Shown here one piece after another: positions 11,376 to 23,028 of a stretch of 64,000 bases of DNA. Position 1 is the first letter of the stretch. Every line of letters begins with the position of its first letter. The notes beneath the pieces are model-generated. The model did not search any database. It had not been told where the DNA came from and worked only from the letters and a program-made list of their open reading frames with translations. Origin of the DNA: Lytechinus variegatus (Eukaryota; Echinodermata; Echinoidea; Temnopleuroida; Toxopneustidae); NCBI RefSeq assembly GCF_018143015.1, contig NC_054748.1:18511225-18575224 (forward strand), given 5' to 3'. The position numbers were made by a program, and so were the translations under genes.

Positions 11376-14300
11376 TTGTGTGTATGCTGGTCTTCCTAAT
11401 ATTTTCATTAAACTTACCATAAACGAAAACTTTGAAGTTTCATAAGTGCTTAAGCAACATATTTGCCTAGGTCATAACTTTTAAGTCAAATTTTGCATTT
11501 ATGAAGTTTTTGCTTAAGTTAAAAGCTGGTTTATTTGGGATGAAAGTATTGTATAATGCAGAGCATAGCATAGCTGCAAAACTGCATAAGTAAGGTATTT
11601 AATTTGTAAACAATTCTGTGTAAAGCAAAACTGCATATGTTCAAACTTTGCATGTGCCAAAATGTATAAATGATAAATCAAAAAATTTTATTGCCTGAAA
11701 ATGTGCGTATTAAACCCAAAATGTGGAGAGGTCAAATATAAACATAAATTTTAAGTCAGTTTTATTTTGCAAAACAATCACAGGGTTTCATGGTTATTAA
11801 ATGAATAAACAAGGAGAAAGAGCAAAAATCGACATTTATACATTTTACCTGTCATGTAAATTAACAACTTACATGTATCCTTATTGTATGTTCATGAAAC
11901 TTTTTGAAATAAATTATAGTATGTGTATATTCATTGATATAGCTGTATATGTAAGTGATACTAATAGCTAGTAAAACATTTTTGTGATTATTCTACTTTT
12001 TTCCTTTCACAAGAAGTATAACTGTCATGACTCCATATCTAACATGTATATAGCTGCAAATATTGCATCTCGATGAAAATGTATGCCTTTTCTTATCAAC
12101 GAAAAAAAAATTTGATTACTTTCATTCAAACTGTTTCAATAAATAGTTATAGTGTATTGGAAAAACACCTCAAAATGTACTTTATGTATTACATGGAGCA
12201 TAAAGACTCCAGTGCTAATAAGCCTGTTCGTAATTCCATTCTGCGTTTGATCAGAGGAAGGTCATTGGTACTAAAGTGACATGGTTTAAAAATTTAATGA
12301 GATAAGCACCAACTTTTGCGTCTTGATTATTCATATATTCTTTCCAATTGTGTTTTTTATTTACATCCACAAAGAAAAAAAATGCGTCCACGAACGACTG
12401 GTATTTCAGTTTGCCAAGTACGTTGTACAGCATGCTTTAATATGCATTCAAAACAGAATGCAACAAATAGCTTCATGGAGTCTTCATTGGCATGCTATTC
12501 TAGTCACCTGGTATAATTCAATTTCTTCATCTTGTTATGTAAGGCATACATGTTATATCTTGCTTTGAAATCTGCCTATCATAATGAAAGAAATGAAAGG
12601 TCATTTGACCAAAATTGTCCGTGATGTAACTAAAAACTTGTCTATTTGGATGCGTAGGGCACACGGTCTGTTGTGTATTATAATGCTGGTAATTTCGATA
12701 TTAGGTATGTTTGTTCAATGGGATTACTTTAATTCATATAAGAAACTTGTTGCCACACTACAGTATGTGTAAGATGTCATTATGAGTTTTCCAAACTTCT
12801 TGGAATGAATGTATTTACTGTTTTCTAATGAAACATTTATTGCCTTGGACAATGCAAACATGCCTATCAATGCAAGTTTATCGCTAAATATTCTCAAATA
12901 TTTAAGTGTGTTTATAGGATAGCAGAGGTATATTTTATCTTTCTGCTTTATTATTTTTTTAAACCTTTCCTTTCTCCATCTTGTCACTCACTCGCTCTCT
13001 GAACTCTTTTTTTTTTCATTTACTTTTCCTTTTTTGTCTTCTTTCATCTTGCTCTTTTCTCTTCTCCCTTCTGTTATTTTTCTTACTCCTATTCATTTTC
13101 TTTCCTTATTTCTCTTTTTCTTTCTCCTCACATTCTTGTCTGCCTAACTCATGCATTTACTCCCATATGTCTTACTCTAATTTTCTCCTTTCTATCCCCA
13201 CGGCCCTGTCTTGCAATGAGTTACAATTTATTAAATCTATGGAAATCCAACATCAAGAATACATGTGTCTGTTTAGTGTTTACTAAATAGGATGTATGTT
13301 TTGATAAATCAGAGTTGCAATTGATTCAGTCAGTCATATCTATGGAAAGCCAACATCACCAACATCTATAATAACACGTGTCTGTTTAGTGTTTTCGAAA
13401 TATGATGTATGTTTTGATAAATCAGTGTACTTCTCTTCATTCCATACTGAAGGAATTATGACATTGATGGCTTTATACAGTTGAGATTTATGACCATTTG
13501 CTAAATATCGGAAATGTACAAAGGTAATTTCATCGAATATTGTTTTTGTAACCATTGCATTTGTATTGTAAACTTTGGCAAGAATATGTTGCATAATTTT
13601 AATCCAAGTGTCTATAAACTGTTTTATATGTATTGTGATTCTTGTCCGTTTGTTTACTCCACATTGCCCAGAACTTATATCGTTTTCCATTTTTCTGTAG
13701 GGTTCATATGAGAGTTTGTTTCTTTACAATGCCATAGGGCCTTTCAGAGATAGTGAAGAGGGCTTACCTGTTCATTATTTTCGATTCACCGTGCATATTT
13801 CAACTACAGTATTGATGCTATTGATACAGCATAGAACAAAAAAGCCCTGTCTGGTTAGGGTTAAGGCTCTATCACATCGTTCTTTGCAAACTTTGCGGGT
13901 GATTGCCTGCAACAAATTTTTAGCATGTTCAAAACTTTTCTGCATTCAGACTTGCGTGTGCTCCTGTGGACAACTGCATGAAGATATGTGCTAGATACTG
14001 TCAATGTGGGTGACCTGCAGGTAGCAGAAATAGTTACCTGCAAGGCTTGCACAGAACGATGTTAAACAGGGTCTTTGATAAATTTTCCAGTCTTACTATC
14101 CCTCGCTCATTTTCTCCAGCTAGGCTCCTTTCTCTTCAGGCATTCTCCCTTCCAACCTTCTTTCTCTCTCGCTCTCTCTCTGTTGTCAATTCTCCTATTC
14201 CACTTTGCCCACTCTCCACAATTGTTCTAAAAAATATACAATTCTGCTTACATAAACTGTCTACTTATCGTTTTTAAGTAATTCTGTAGACTAGTCTGTT

Positions 14301-14687
14301 TTTTGGGTCCGTTAAACCTTCATCAGTATTGCAGATTTGTGACGAATGTAAAAGATCTGTATATATTATGTGTTACACTTTATTGATAATACATATTGAG
14401 AAGCTCATTGTTTTATCGCATTTACTATCTCTACATTCATCCAATATTTTGTTTATTGAAAGATATAAAAATGATCAGTCAGAATATAATTGGGCTGATA
14501 ATACATGTATGTATGTATGGTGTATAATGATAATGTATTGCTCATATAATGAAAAATGCACAACAAATGTATGTGATTCGGACATATCTTCCTTAACATG
14601 TCATTTTATTTGATTTATTAATGAAATAAATATAATAAAAATGCTCAATTATGATACTCTGCCTTTTTGTTTTGCTGTTCTTTTTAC
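11376..14687. other. Intergenic DNA, no gene recognised
   Basis: AT-rich sequence with many stops in all frames. The only items recognised are the 48-bp repeat at 12172-12219, a T/C-rich tract at about 12960-13180, and a worn family E MITE around 13200-13420 with CCAACATCAAGAATACA and a second GTGTCTGTTTAGTGTTT copy. The open frames here, up to 116 codons, have compositions expected of AT-rich non-coding DNA and no motif I recognise. Confidence 0.5.
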
Positions 14688-14966
14688 TACCTCAGTCACA
14701 TTTGCTCTGCAGCAAGTGAAAAACAGCCCTTTTTACTTTTTTGTACCATGTATATAGGACTTGCCTTACAGCTGTCATAGAGCAAATGTTACCTAGGTAT
14801 AAATCATTGAGTATGAACATTAATACCTTGGTCACATTTGCTCTACGGCAAGTTGAAAACAGCAGTTTTATTCAAACCACCCATCTTTAGTTGGTACAAA
14901 AAATGATAAAAGGGCTGTTTTTGACTCGCCATTATGGCCGCCGTAGAACATATGTGACCAAGGAAT
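14688..14966. repeat. Two adjacent related palindromic MITEs
   Basis: Unit 1 (about 14690-14798) has ends CCTCAGTCACATTTGCTCT and AGAGCAAATGTTACCTAGG. Unit 2 (about 14827-14965) has ends CCTTGGTCACATTTGCTCT and GAACATATGTGACCAAGG. The two are related and lie 28 bp apart, 135 bp from the BEL element. Confidence 0.65.
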
Positions 14967-15095
14967 TAGATGGGGACAATTTAAGATTGCAGGAAAATAT
15001 TGGTACAACAGAAAAGCAGAGAGGATTTTGAAAGGTGTGAACAGATGGGAAAGAAACAAGAGAAAGGGGAAGAGGGGAAGAAAGAATGGGAGATA

Positions 15096-15100
15096 GATGG
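15096..15100. other. Target-site duplication of the BEL element, left copy
   Basis: GATGG directly precedes the left LTR, and GATGG directly follows the right LTR at 23973-23977. A 5-bp duplication is usual for BEL/Pao integration. Confidence 0.9.
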
Positions 15101-16044
15101 TGTAACTGCCACCAAGTTATTTACACAAAGTCAAAAGATCCAACGTTTAGACGGATGTTGAAAGTTTATTTCCAAACAGTGCCGTGAAACTGTAACAAAC
15201 ATTGAACAATTAAAACAATTAATTTCATATCTCATAACATTGCAATGATATATCTTTTCTAATTAAACATATTAATCAAGTCTTATTAAATTACTCTTTT
15301 AGTGAAATTTCCTCAACTATGACATTTCAAACAAGACATATACAATCATATAACAATTCATACAATAATTCTTAACTAATTCTCATCATTCATAACCAAA
15401 TGTCATGTCACTAAGTTTCAAGTACAATTACGTAATTTAAACAAAAGCACATCAATATCAACCCAGTTCCGAAACATAAATATCCATAATATTCCACAAT
15501 CATTAGAATAATGTTACATGAAAATAAAGAATTGATTAATAATTTATAACAGCAATATCATGAATAAAACTTCTTTCGATCCAACTCACCTCGTTGGCTG
15601 GACATAAATAACGTGTGCATGGCAGTAAATGTTATAACAGATTTTGCAGAGGAGCCGTAAACAAAGGCCTCCTTCTATAGGTCAAATAACAGCAAAGTGA
15701 CAAAATCAAGAAAATAGTTATTTTGGGTTGTCATGGCACTTTGCGCGCATTGATATCATAAAAATATAATCAAGAAAAATATGTTTTATAATTACACTGA
15801 ATTGGCAAGTTAGACCGAGAAAGTGTTGGAAAATATAAACTACTATTATACACAAGAATTATGATCCAATTCGTTCGATTAACAATTCAAATAATGTGAA
15901 AACAAAGAATTATCTTTAATTATCGGAAGAATCACTGGTAAAGAGACTTAAAACTAATTAGCGCAGCGCGTAGACAATAAGGTAAAAAACGCGCATCCAC
16001 AAGGGGCGCGGGAAGCTGCCAAAATGAGATTGGGGGCAGCCACA
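15101..16044 (-). repeat. BEL 3' LTR
   Basis: 944-bp long terminal repeat. On the minus strand it starts TGTGGCTGCC and ends GGCAGTTACA. It is nearly identical to 23029-23972. Confidence 0.95.
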
Positions 16045-16053
16045 CTCCCACCC
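16045..16053 (-). other. Polypurine tract of the BEL element
   Basis: On the minus strand GGGTGGGAG directly abuts the 3' LTR. It is purine-rich with one T and is in the expected place for plus-strand priming. The 16054-16324 spacer between it and the coding frame is AT-rich and holds nothing else that I recognise. Confidence 0.7.
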
Positions 16054-16324
16054 AAAAATCTTCTTTGATTTTTTTTTCTTTGTTTTTTGTTTTGAATATT
16101 ATATATATGTATAGATACACACATAATATCCAGAATGTGAATAAAACACATTAAAGTACAATCAATAGCAAAAAATATAATCACCATAAATATCAGGTAA
16201 GAAATCTCTTACACAAGTCACTCAAAGATAGGCAAATAAAAAGGGTTGTCTATATGTAAATATATATATGTATATAACAACCATAAGACAAAATGATATC
16301 AGTGAAAGAGTCAAAGGGGTAAAC

Positions 16325-19300
16325 TTAGTCGGAGTTAGGGACTAAGGAGATCAACTTGTGGACAGGTCTTTCAAGCACAGTTCTCTTTTGGAGAGGTTTT
16401 CCATTCTTGTCTAAGTCCGGAGTTGCCTTGAGAAGTTTAACTCGACGAACGAAGCCATCATCGCTTACGAAAGTCTGAACAACCTTGGCTATACTCCAGT
16501 GTGTTCTACAAAGACCATCGTCTCGTAGCATGACTATGTCATTTACTTCGAAGTTTCGCTGTTGTTTTGGCCAGGTCTTCCTGGTTTGGAGGGTGTGAAG
16601 ATACTCTTTCTTCCAACGAATCCAAAAGAGATCTGTTAAGTATTGCACACGTCTCCATCTTTTTGAGAGATAGAGGTCTTCTCTCTCAAATTTTCCTGGT
16701 GGGGGCATCACAATACCTGACTTCATGGTCAAGACATGATTCGGAGTCAAGGGGAGTGGACCATCCGCGCATTCCAGATCTTCAACTGTCAATGGCCTGC
16801 TATTGATGATAGCCATAGCTTCGTACAGGAACGTTCGAAGAGAGGATGTATTTAGTTGAGTTCCTGACTGTTCTAGTATTCCATCGAGAACATTTCTGAC
16901 ATTCCTGATTTGTCGTTCCCAGATTCCTCCCATGTGACTTGAAGAAGGAGGGTTCATCTTGAATTCGCAGTCAAGTTTCAGTAATTGAGTGGCAACGCAA
17001 TCTCCATCTAATTCACGGAGGCCTTTTTTCAATTCATGCTTGGCTCCAATGAAGTTAGATCCTTGATCACAACGAATGAGGCGAACATTTCCCCGGATAG
17101 CAATGAAGCATCTTAGTCCATTGAGAAATGCATCGGTGGACAGATCGTCTAGCATTTCGATATGTACGGCCCTCATAGCCATACAGGTAAGAATGAGCCC
17201 ATATCGCTTTATCTCCTTTCTTCCTTCCTTGATAGTAAAGGGACCAAAACAGTCAAGTCCACAGTAGGTGAAAGGAGGAGAAGGGTCTACTCTATCCTGA
17301 GGTAGATCGGCCATCTTTTGTCCTCTTGGCTTGCCTCGGGATTTGATACAGATTACACACTTGCTGATTAGAGATGAGACAATACTCCTGCAACCAATGA
17401 TCCAATATCCACTGGAACGAATGGCATTGATGGTCAGATTTCTTCCTTGATGTGCAGTTCTTTGATGATAGTGCAAGGCAACGAGGTTGGATAGATGGCT
17501 TCGCTTTGGTAGGATGATAGGATGTTTTGCACCATACATCATCTCGGCCTTTTTCAACGGACCTCCCACCCGTAGAAGATTGTCATTATCAAGGAAAGGG
17601 TCAAGCTGCTTCAATGAGTTGGACTTTGAACCGACTGAGGGATCTGACTTGATTTGCTTCCTTTCTTCACGAAATGCTTCTTTCTGAATTGCACGGATAA
17701 TATTCCTTTCCGCTATTCGTCTTGCTTCTACTTCATCAATGCTCAGGTCCTTCTTTCTGTAGCAGCACTTTACTATCACTGCAACTGCTGACACTGCATT
17801 ATGAAGACTGGAGAACCGAGTCAATCTATCTTCGAAAGATGTGAAGTTCTCTACCTGTGTAACATGAACAGTAGCTGCTGATTTCACTTCAACATCGTCA
17901 GGAGAAACCTCAACATCGACATCTTGTGTAGGAATCTCACTCTTCCAAAGAAAGGTAGGTCCTGTAAGCCAGTTGGATGATAGCATTTCTTCTGTCGTCA
18001 ATCCTCGAGAAGCATGATCAGCAGGATTCTCAGCACTGGATACATAATTCCATTGTTCTGGGCATGAAGTCTGAAGTATGCGTTCAACACGATTGGCAAC
18101 ATACATATGGAAGCGCCTAGTCTCGTTGTATATGTAGCCAAGAACAACTTTTGAGTCTGTCCAGAAGTAGTGCGTGAGAGAATCGTAGTCAAGTTCATCA
18201 TTTAGGATACTAGCAATTCTTACGGAGCAGGTAGCTGCCTGTAGTTCTAACCTTGGGATTGTTGTTGGCTTTAGAGGAGTCACTCTTGCCTTTGCCATGG
18301 CTAAGGAGCAGTGGACCTTGCCATTTTCATCCTTTAGACGCACGTAGGAGCACTGACCATATCCTGATAAGGAGGCGTCTGAAAAGTGGTGGAGCTGCAC
18401 TTCCTGAGGTGTCCCAAAGTCTTGTGGTTCGAAGCAACGAGGGATGGTAACTTTGGGAAGTTTCAGAATCTCAAGTCTCCACTTTTCCCATTGTGGACGG
18501 AGATCTTCAGGAACAGGATGGTCCCAGTCCATCTTTTGTCTACACATTTCCTGGACAATCTGTCTTCCAACAAGAACCACAGGTGCAATCAAACCGAGTG
18601 GGTCGTAAATGGAAGCAACGGTGGCAAGAATCCCGCGTCTTGTCAGGGGATGATCTTTGAGGGTTAGTCTGAAACAGAATTCATCTGAGTTGATGCACCA
18701 TTGTATCCCAAGTGCTCTTTCAATTGATGTGGAGCCTTGTTGACCGAGTTCCAGACTAGTCTTTGCAACAACAGTTCGTTCCGATTCAGGGATACTGCTT
18801 GTCACTCGTTGATTGTTGCAGACAAACTTATGAAGACGCAGGTTACCTTTGGCACACATAGACACTGCCTTCTTGATAAGGTCAATGGCATCTTCTTCAG
18901 AGGATACACATTTTAGGCCATCATCGACGTAGAAATTCCTCTTCAAGAATTCTGCAGCTTCTACACCAAGGACTTTGTGGTCTTCTGCTATTTGCTTCAG
19001 CCCGAAGTTTGCACATCCCGGAGAAGAAGTGGCTCCAAAGAGATGGACCTTCATTCGATAATCCACTGGGGGCTTAGAGAGATCCCCATCCTCCCACCAC
19101 AGGAAACGGAGATAGTCTTGATGTTCCTTCGTCACACGGAACTGGTGATACATCTTTTCTACGTCGCAAGTGAAGGCTATAGGTGCTTGGCGAAATCTAC
19201 ACAGAACTCCGATAAGGGGATTGATCAGGTCGGGCCCTTGTAGAAGATGATCATTCAGACAGGTTCCTTGGTATCGAGCACTACAGTCGAATACGACCCT

Positions 19301-22276
19301 GACTTTGTTCGGCTTTTTAGGGTGATATACACCATGATGTGGTATATACCAACTGCTTGAAGTAGACACTTCATCTGTGGGAATCTTCTCAGCATCACCT
19401 CGCTTAAGAATCTCATTCATGAAAGTCATGTAGTGTTCATGGTACTTTGGTCTCTTCAGGAACTGATTTTTCAATCCGTGAAGTCGGCTCATAGCAGCTT
19501 TCCGATTGTCAGGCAGATCAGGTTCACCCTTCTTGAAAGGTAAGGGCATTTCATAATATCCATCATCCCTTTGGTGGATTCCATCTTTGATGATCTTTAG
19601 AAATTTCTTGTCTTCCTGGGACATCGTTTCCTTTCTGTCTAATTCATGAAAGTCTCTTTCCATCATCTGAAGGAAGTCTCCAGCAGTAACTTCCTTTAAC
19701 TGTGTCTTGTAAATGTACTTCACATTAGACTGACTGTCTGTCAGACTAGGATCTGCTACCTTCACATTGACAGTACGATATGTCTGCCCAATCGTGTCAA
19801 AGCTCTCTGTGGAGTCGTTCTGAGAACCACCGACGATGCTCCATCCCAACTCCGTCTCTACTGCAAATGGCTCATCATTCTTTCCAAGAATGCAATTCTT
19901 TGGTGCAAGAGCCCGGGCACAATTGTATCCAATGAGCAGACCTATGGGGCAATCTTGCTTTGGTGCGAGCTGGTTCGAGATATTGTTTAAGTGAGTCCAC
20001 TTGTTGGCTGTCTCTTCTGTGGGGATATGAGCTTCATCAAGAGGGATGGAGTCCCTGGAGTATGCAGCAGGAAGAGGTATCTTTACTGCTGACTTAAAAC
20101 CTCGAACGACAAGATTCTTGAATTTCCTACATGGAATTGTCTTGGAATCTGTCATTGTAGTCAAACTTAACATCGCAGTTTCAGAGGACACCTGTAGGTC
20201 ATTTCCAATACTATCTGTGATAAATGTTGTATCCGACATCGTATCTAGTAAGGCATATACTAGTATCTCCTTCTGAGGGTCATCCAAACTAGATAGGTAA
20301 ACAGGCAGCACCATCGATGTGAGAGAAACATCTACATCTGACCTGACTCTGTTGCAAGAAGCTTCTTTCTCCTTGGTAACTTCTTTGGTCTGAGTAGACT
20401 GTGCCTCACTTTGATCATGTTTTCTTTCCGTAGACAGCTGATTTAGTGTCTCATTGTGTAGACTTGTTGGGTGGCGCTTGTTGCACTTCTTGCACTCAGC
20501 CCTTTTTTGACACTGCTTTGACATATGACCTTTGGAGAGACATCCGAAGCAAAGACCTTCTTTCTTCACTAAATCTCTCCTTTGCTCCAAAGTTTTCTGA
20601 TTGAAGTCCCAGCACTCATTCAACCCATGATTCTGCCGTTTGCAGAGGACACATGTCTTCTGGGTAGTGCTTGTCTTGCTGGCTACAGAGAAGGTTGTCC
20701 TTTGTTGACGAGATGTAGGATTCTTGCTTTCTTCCTGTATCTGGAAAGCATCGTTATGATTCTTGTCTTTTCCTGCCTTTACTGTGTCATATGTAACATA
20801 CGGATCATTGGCAATATCAGTTTCTTCTGATAGAAATGAGACAAATTCTCTGAATGATGGATACCTGCCATTGTCTTTCTTGACTTTCGCTACCGTGCGA
20901 TTCCATCTGTGTACAATCCAATCCGGAAGTTTCATGCAAATTTTGCTCATCTCCCGAATGTCATTCAAGATTTCCAAGTCTTTGATTTCTGATGATGCTT
21001 GAAGACATTGTTGCAAGAAATCTGAAAGTTTCTGAAGGCCTTTGGAATCCCTATTGCCGATCCTTGGCCACGAGTCAAGTTTGGATCGAAAGGCTTCTGA
21101 AATGGTGAAGGGGTTGCCGAAACGCTTCTCAAGTATTTCTCTGGCTTGTTCATATGCTTTCTCAGACCTCAGCAAAAAGAAGCCGCTGACAGCCTCTCTT
21201 GCTGATCCTCCAATGTACTTTCTTAGGTAGTGTATCCTTTCACCAGAGGGAATTCCACGACATTCAATTAAAGTTGTGAAAGCTGATAGCCAGTTAGGAT
21301 ATTGGAGAGGATCACCCATAAATACTGGAGGCTCAGGAATTGGTAACCGACTAAGTGTCATCGTTCGAGTGAGAACTTCTGCTAGACTTTCATTCTGTTG
21401 GGCCTCGCTTGAAGAATGAGATGGCTGGAAGACAGGTGAATCAGGATTTAAGGCCTTGCTCTTTGTGAGAGGAGGATCAATGGAGGCGTCATGTTTTTGC
21501 GACTTAACCCTTTTGTCATCTTGATTAGGGGATTTAATCAATTGTTTTGTCGATCTCATCGTATCTGTTGACGCACCATCATCTTCTACTTCGTCATACA
21601 CTCTTATCATTGCCTCCTGTGCCTTTAGTTCACCTTCTAGGCGTTCCTCTTCTAGTTTTCTTCGTAGCTGTTCTATCTTGAGTGATGCTTCTTTCCTTCG
21701 AGCATCTTCTTCCATCTCGAGGCGTTCTAACACCATCTGGCATTCATTCTGGCGCTTGTGAGCAGCAAGTTTCTCTTGCAATGCTGCCGCTTCAGCTACT
21801 ACAACTGCCCTTTTTGAAGAAATTGTAGACATTTTCGACATCTTAGACGCAGCAGACTTCTTTGAAACAGAGGGTGCTTCAATGAATGTTTCCCGTCGTG
21901 ATTCAGAAACGGCAACCACAATTTTTGAAATTGTGTCTACAATAATTGGGGAAAGCTCATCTAAATGCTTGGCTATGTCCTCATTCACACCGCCTTGAAT
22001 TTCTTCAAGTTCACTTGCAACTTTTCGCAGAGAATCGAATCTTGCAGAAATATCAGATTTCCGCAGAGAAAGTTCATTTTCGTTAATGGGGACTGAAGAG
22101 AGCAATCTATCAGTGTCCTTTAGGGTTGTTAGCAGGTCAAGGTGTTCTGAATAAAATTTGCCCTGCAACTCATCATCTTTCTTTTGCATGATTGCTTTTT
22201 CTGTTAGTTTCTTTATGCGAGCAGAACGGCGCATATTCTCTACAGACATGCTATCTATGTCTACATGAATATCCAT
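16325..22276 (-). CDS. BEL/Pao gag-pol polyprotein
   Basis: A single 1983-codon frame. From the N-terminus: a charged coiled-coil region rich in K, E and R (about 150-240); a BEL-type gag region (about 310-450) with MGDPLQYPNWLSAF; zinc knuckles at about 542-600 (CVLCKRQNHGLNEC, CFGCLSKGHMSKQC, CKKCNKRH); an aspartic protease region (about 660-760); reverse transcriptase (about 980-1200) with NFYVDDGLKC at about 1114; an RNase H and Pao-type region around 1290-1420 with HHFSDASLSGYGQC; an integrase zinc-binding domain (about 1600-1645) and catalytic core (about 1665-1790) with GLDCFGP, RCDQGSNFIGA and HMGGIWERQIRN; and a C-terminal BEL-specific domain (about 1850-1960). It should supply the proteins for the element's own reverse transcription and integration. 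It looks whole. Confidence 0.95.
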   Translation of the reverse strand: MDIHVDIDSMSVENMRRSARIKKLTEKAIMQKKDDELQGKFYSEHLDLLTTLKDTDRLLSSVPINENELSLRKSDISARFDSLRKVASELEEIQGGVNEDIAKHLDELSPIIVDTISKIVVAVSESRRETFIEAPSVSKKSAASKMSKMSTISSKRAVVVAEAAALQEKLAAHKRQNECQMVLERLEMEEDARRKEASLKIEQLRRKLEEERLEGELKAQEAMIRVYDEVEDDGASTDTMRSTKQLIKSPNQDDKRVKSQKHDASIDPPLTKSKALNPDSPVFQPSHSSSEAQQNESLAEVLTRTMTLSRLPIPEPPVFMGDPLQYPNWLSAFTTLIECRGIPSGERIHYLRKYIGGSAREAVSGFFLLRSEKAYEQAREILEKRFGNPFTISEAFRSKLDSWPRIGNRDSKGLQKLSDFLQQCLQASSEIKDLEILNDIREMSKICMKLPDWIVHRWNRTVAKVKKDNGRYPSFREFVSFLSEETDIANDPYVTYDTVKAGKDKNHNDAFQIQEESKNPTSRQQRTTFSVASKTSTTQKTCVLCKRQNHGLNECWDFNQKTLEQRRDLVKKEGLCFGCLSKGHMSKQCQKRAECKKCNKRHPTSLHNETLNQLSTERKHDQSEAQSTQTKEVTKEKEASCNRVRSDVDVSLTSMVLPVYLSSLDDPQKEILVYALLDTMSDTTFITDSIGNDLQVSSETAMLSLTTMTDSKTIPCRKFKNLVVRGFKSAVKIPLPAAYSRDSIPLDEAHIPTEETANKWTHLNNISNQLAPKQDCPIGLLIGYNCARALAPKNCILGKNDEPFAVETELGWSIVGGSQNDSTESFDTIGQTYRTVNVKVADPSLTDSQSNVKYIYKTQLKEVTAGDFLQMMERDFHELDRKETMSQEDKKFLKIIKDGIHQRDDGYYEMPLPFKKGEPDLPDNRKAAMSRLHGLKNQFLKRPKYHEHYMTFMNEILKRGDAEKIPTDEVSTSSSWYIPHHGVYHPKKPNKVRVVFDCSARYQGTCLNDHLLQGPDLINPLIGVLCRFRQAPIAFTCDVEKMYHQFRVTKEHQDYLRFLWWEDGDLSKPPVDYRMKVHLFGATSSPGCANFGLKQIAEDHKVLGVEAAEFLKRNFYVDDGLKCVSSEEDAIDLIKKAVSMCAKGNLRLHKFVCNNQRVTSSIPESERTVVAKTSLELGQQGSTSIERALGIQWCINSDEFCFRLTLKDHPLTRRGILATVASIYDPLGLIAPVVLVGRQIVQEMCRQKMDWDHPVPEDLRPQWEKWRLEILKLPKVTIPRCFEPQDFGTPQEVQLHHFSDASLSGYGQCSYVRLKDENGKVHCSLAMAKARVTPLKPTTIPRLELQAATCSVRIASILNDELDYDSLTHYFWTDSKVVLGYIYNETRRFHMYVANRVERILQTSCPEQWNYVSSAENPADHASRGLTTEEMLSSNWLTGPTFLWKSEIPTQDVDVEVSPDDVEVKSAATVHVTQVENFTSFEDRLTRFSSLHNAVSAVAVIVKCCYRKKDLSIDEVEARRIAERNIIRAIQKEAFREERKQIKSDPSVGSKSNSLKQLDPFLDNDNLLRVGGPLKKAEMMYGAKHPIILPKRSHLSNLVALHYHQRTAHQGRNLTINAIRSSGYWIIGCRSIVSSLISKCVICIKSRGKPRGQKMADLPQDRVDPSPPFTYCGLDCFGPFTIKEGRKEIKRYGLILTCMAMRAVHIEMLDDLSTDAFLNGLRCFIAIRGNVRLIRCDQGSNFIGAKHELKKGLRELDGDCVATQLLKLDCEFKMNPPSSSHMGGIWERQIRNVRNVLDGILEQSGTQLNTSSLRTFLYEAMAIINSRPLTVEDLECADGPLPLTPNHVLTMKSGIVMPPPGKFEREDLYLSKRWRRVQYLTDLFWIRWKKEYLHTLQTRKTWPKQQRNFEVNDIVMLRDDGLCRTHWSIAKVVQTFVSDDGFVRRVKLLKATPDLDKNGKPLQKRTVLERPVHKLISLVPNSD

Positions 22277-23028
22277 GCTACCGATGAGGGCATTAATTCA
22301 ATAATCAACTTGCTGAATCACAACAGGGAACCTATTGTATATATTCTTCATAAAAAAAGCATAGAAATTCCAAATGGACAATATATAGTTACATCTGACT
22401 TCTCAACATAGAAATGGAAATTGTTGAATCATATAGCAAAGATTGAAATTTAGCTTCCGCAAAATAATCTGGAGTTAAATTGCAAGTAACAGATACTCCA
22501 TCAAACTTCAAAATTGAGAAGAATGCATTCAAATAATTTCTCGGCAAAATATCTCAAAGACCGAAATATGAATTTAGAAAATATAATGAGATATATGAAT
22601 TATATCAATCATTTGCAAACTGATGAAAAGAAATAAATAGAATGGTATGACTTACTGAAGACGAATCATGATACGATCGACTTACATGTAGATGCAATAA
22701 AATAAAATTAGTCCGGTTGTAACTCTTGCTTCAGTTCGTTGTTTGTCTACTTCAATTAATTGTTATAATTCTAAGCCTATAGTTCTAGTTCTCGTTCATT
22801 GGTTCTTTGACATCTTTAAAGTTCTGGGATGCGTTGTAGATCTAGATGTGTTTCCAAGGTTTTGAAGCCGTCACTCAGTTGCCGAATATCCCGCGATGCG
22901 CCTTAACCGATGGCTTGAAGGGACCGAATGCACTGGTTGACATCGAATGGCTCAGCTTGATACATCTACACGATCATCTAAGCATACCGGTACTTGTTGG
23001 ACAGGATTCAATGTCCATCGAGTTTCAC
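22277..23028 (-). other. BEL 5' leader
   Basis: About 750 bp between the 5' LTR and the first Met of the gag-pol frame, AT-rich, with no coding frame on the element strand. The short plus-strand frame at 22846-23115 runs into the LTR and is not a gene. Confidence 0.6.

Noticed and set aside
13340-13690. 116-codon minus-strand frame
   Set aside because: No recognised motif, overlaps a frame on the other strand and a worn MITE, no splice support.
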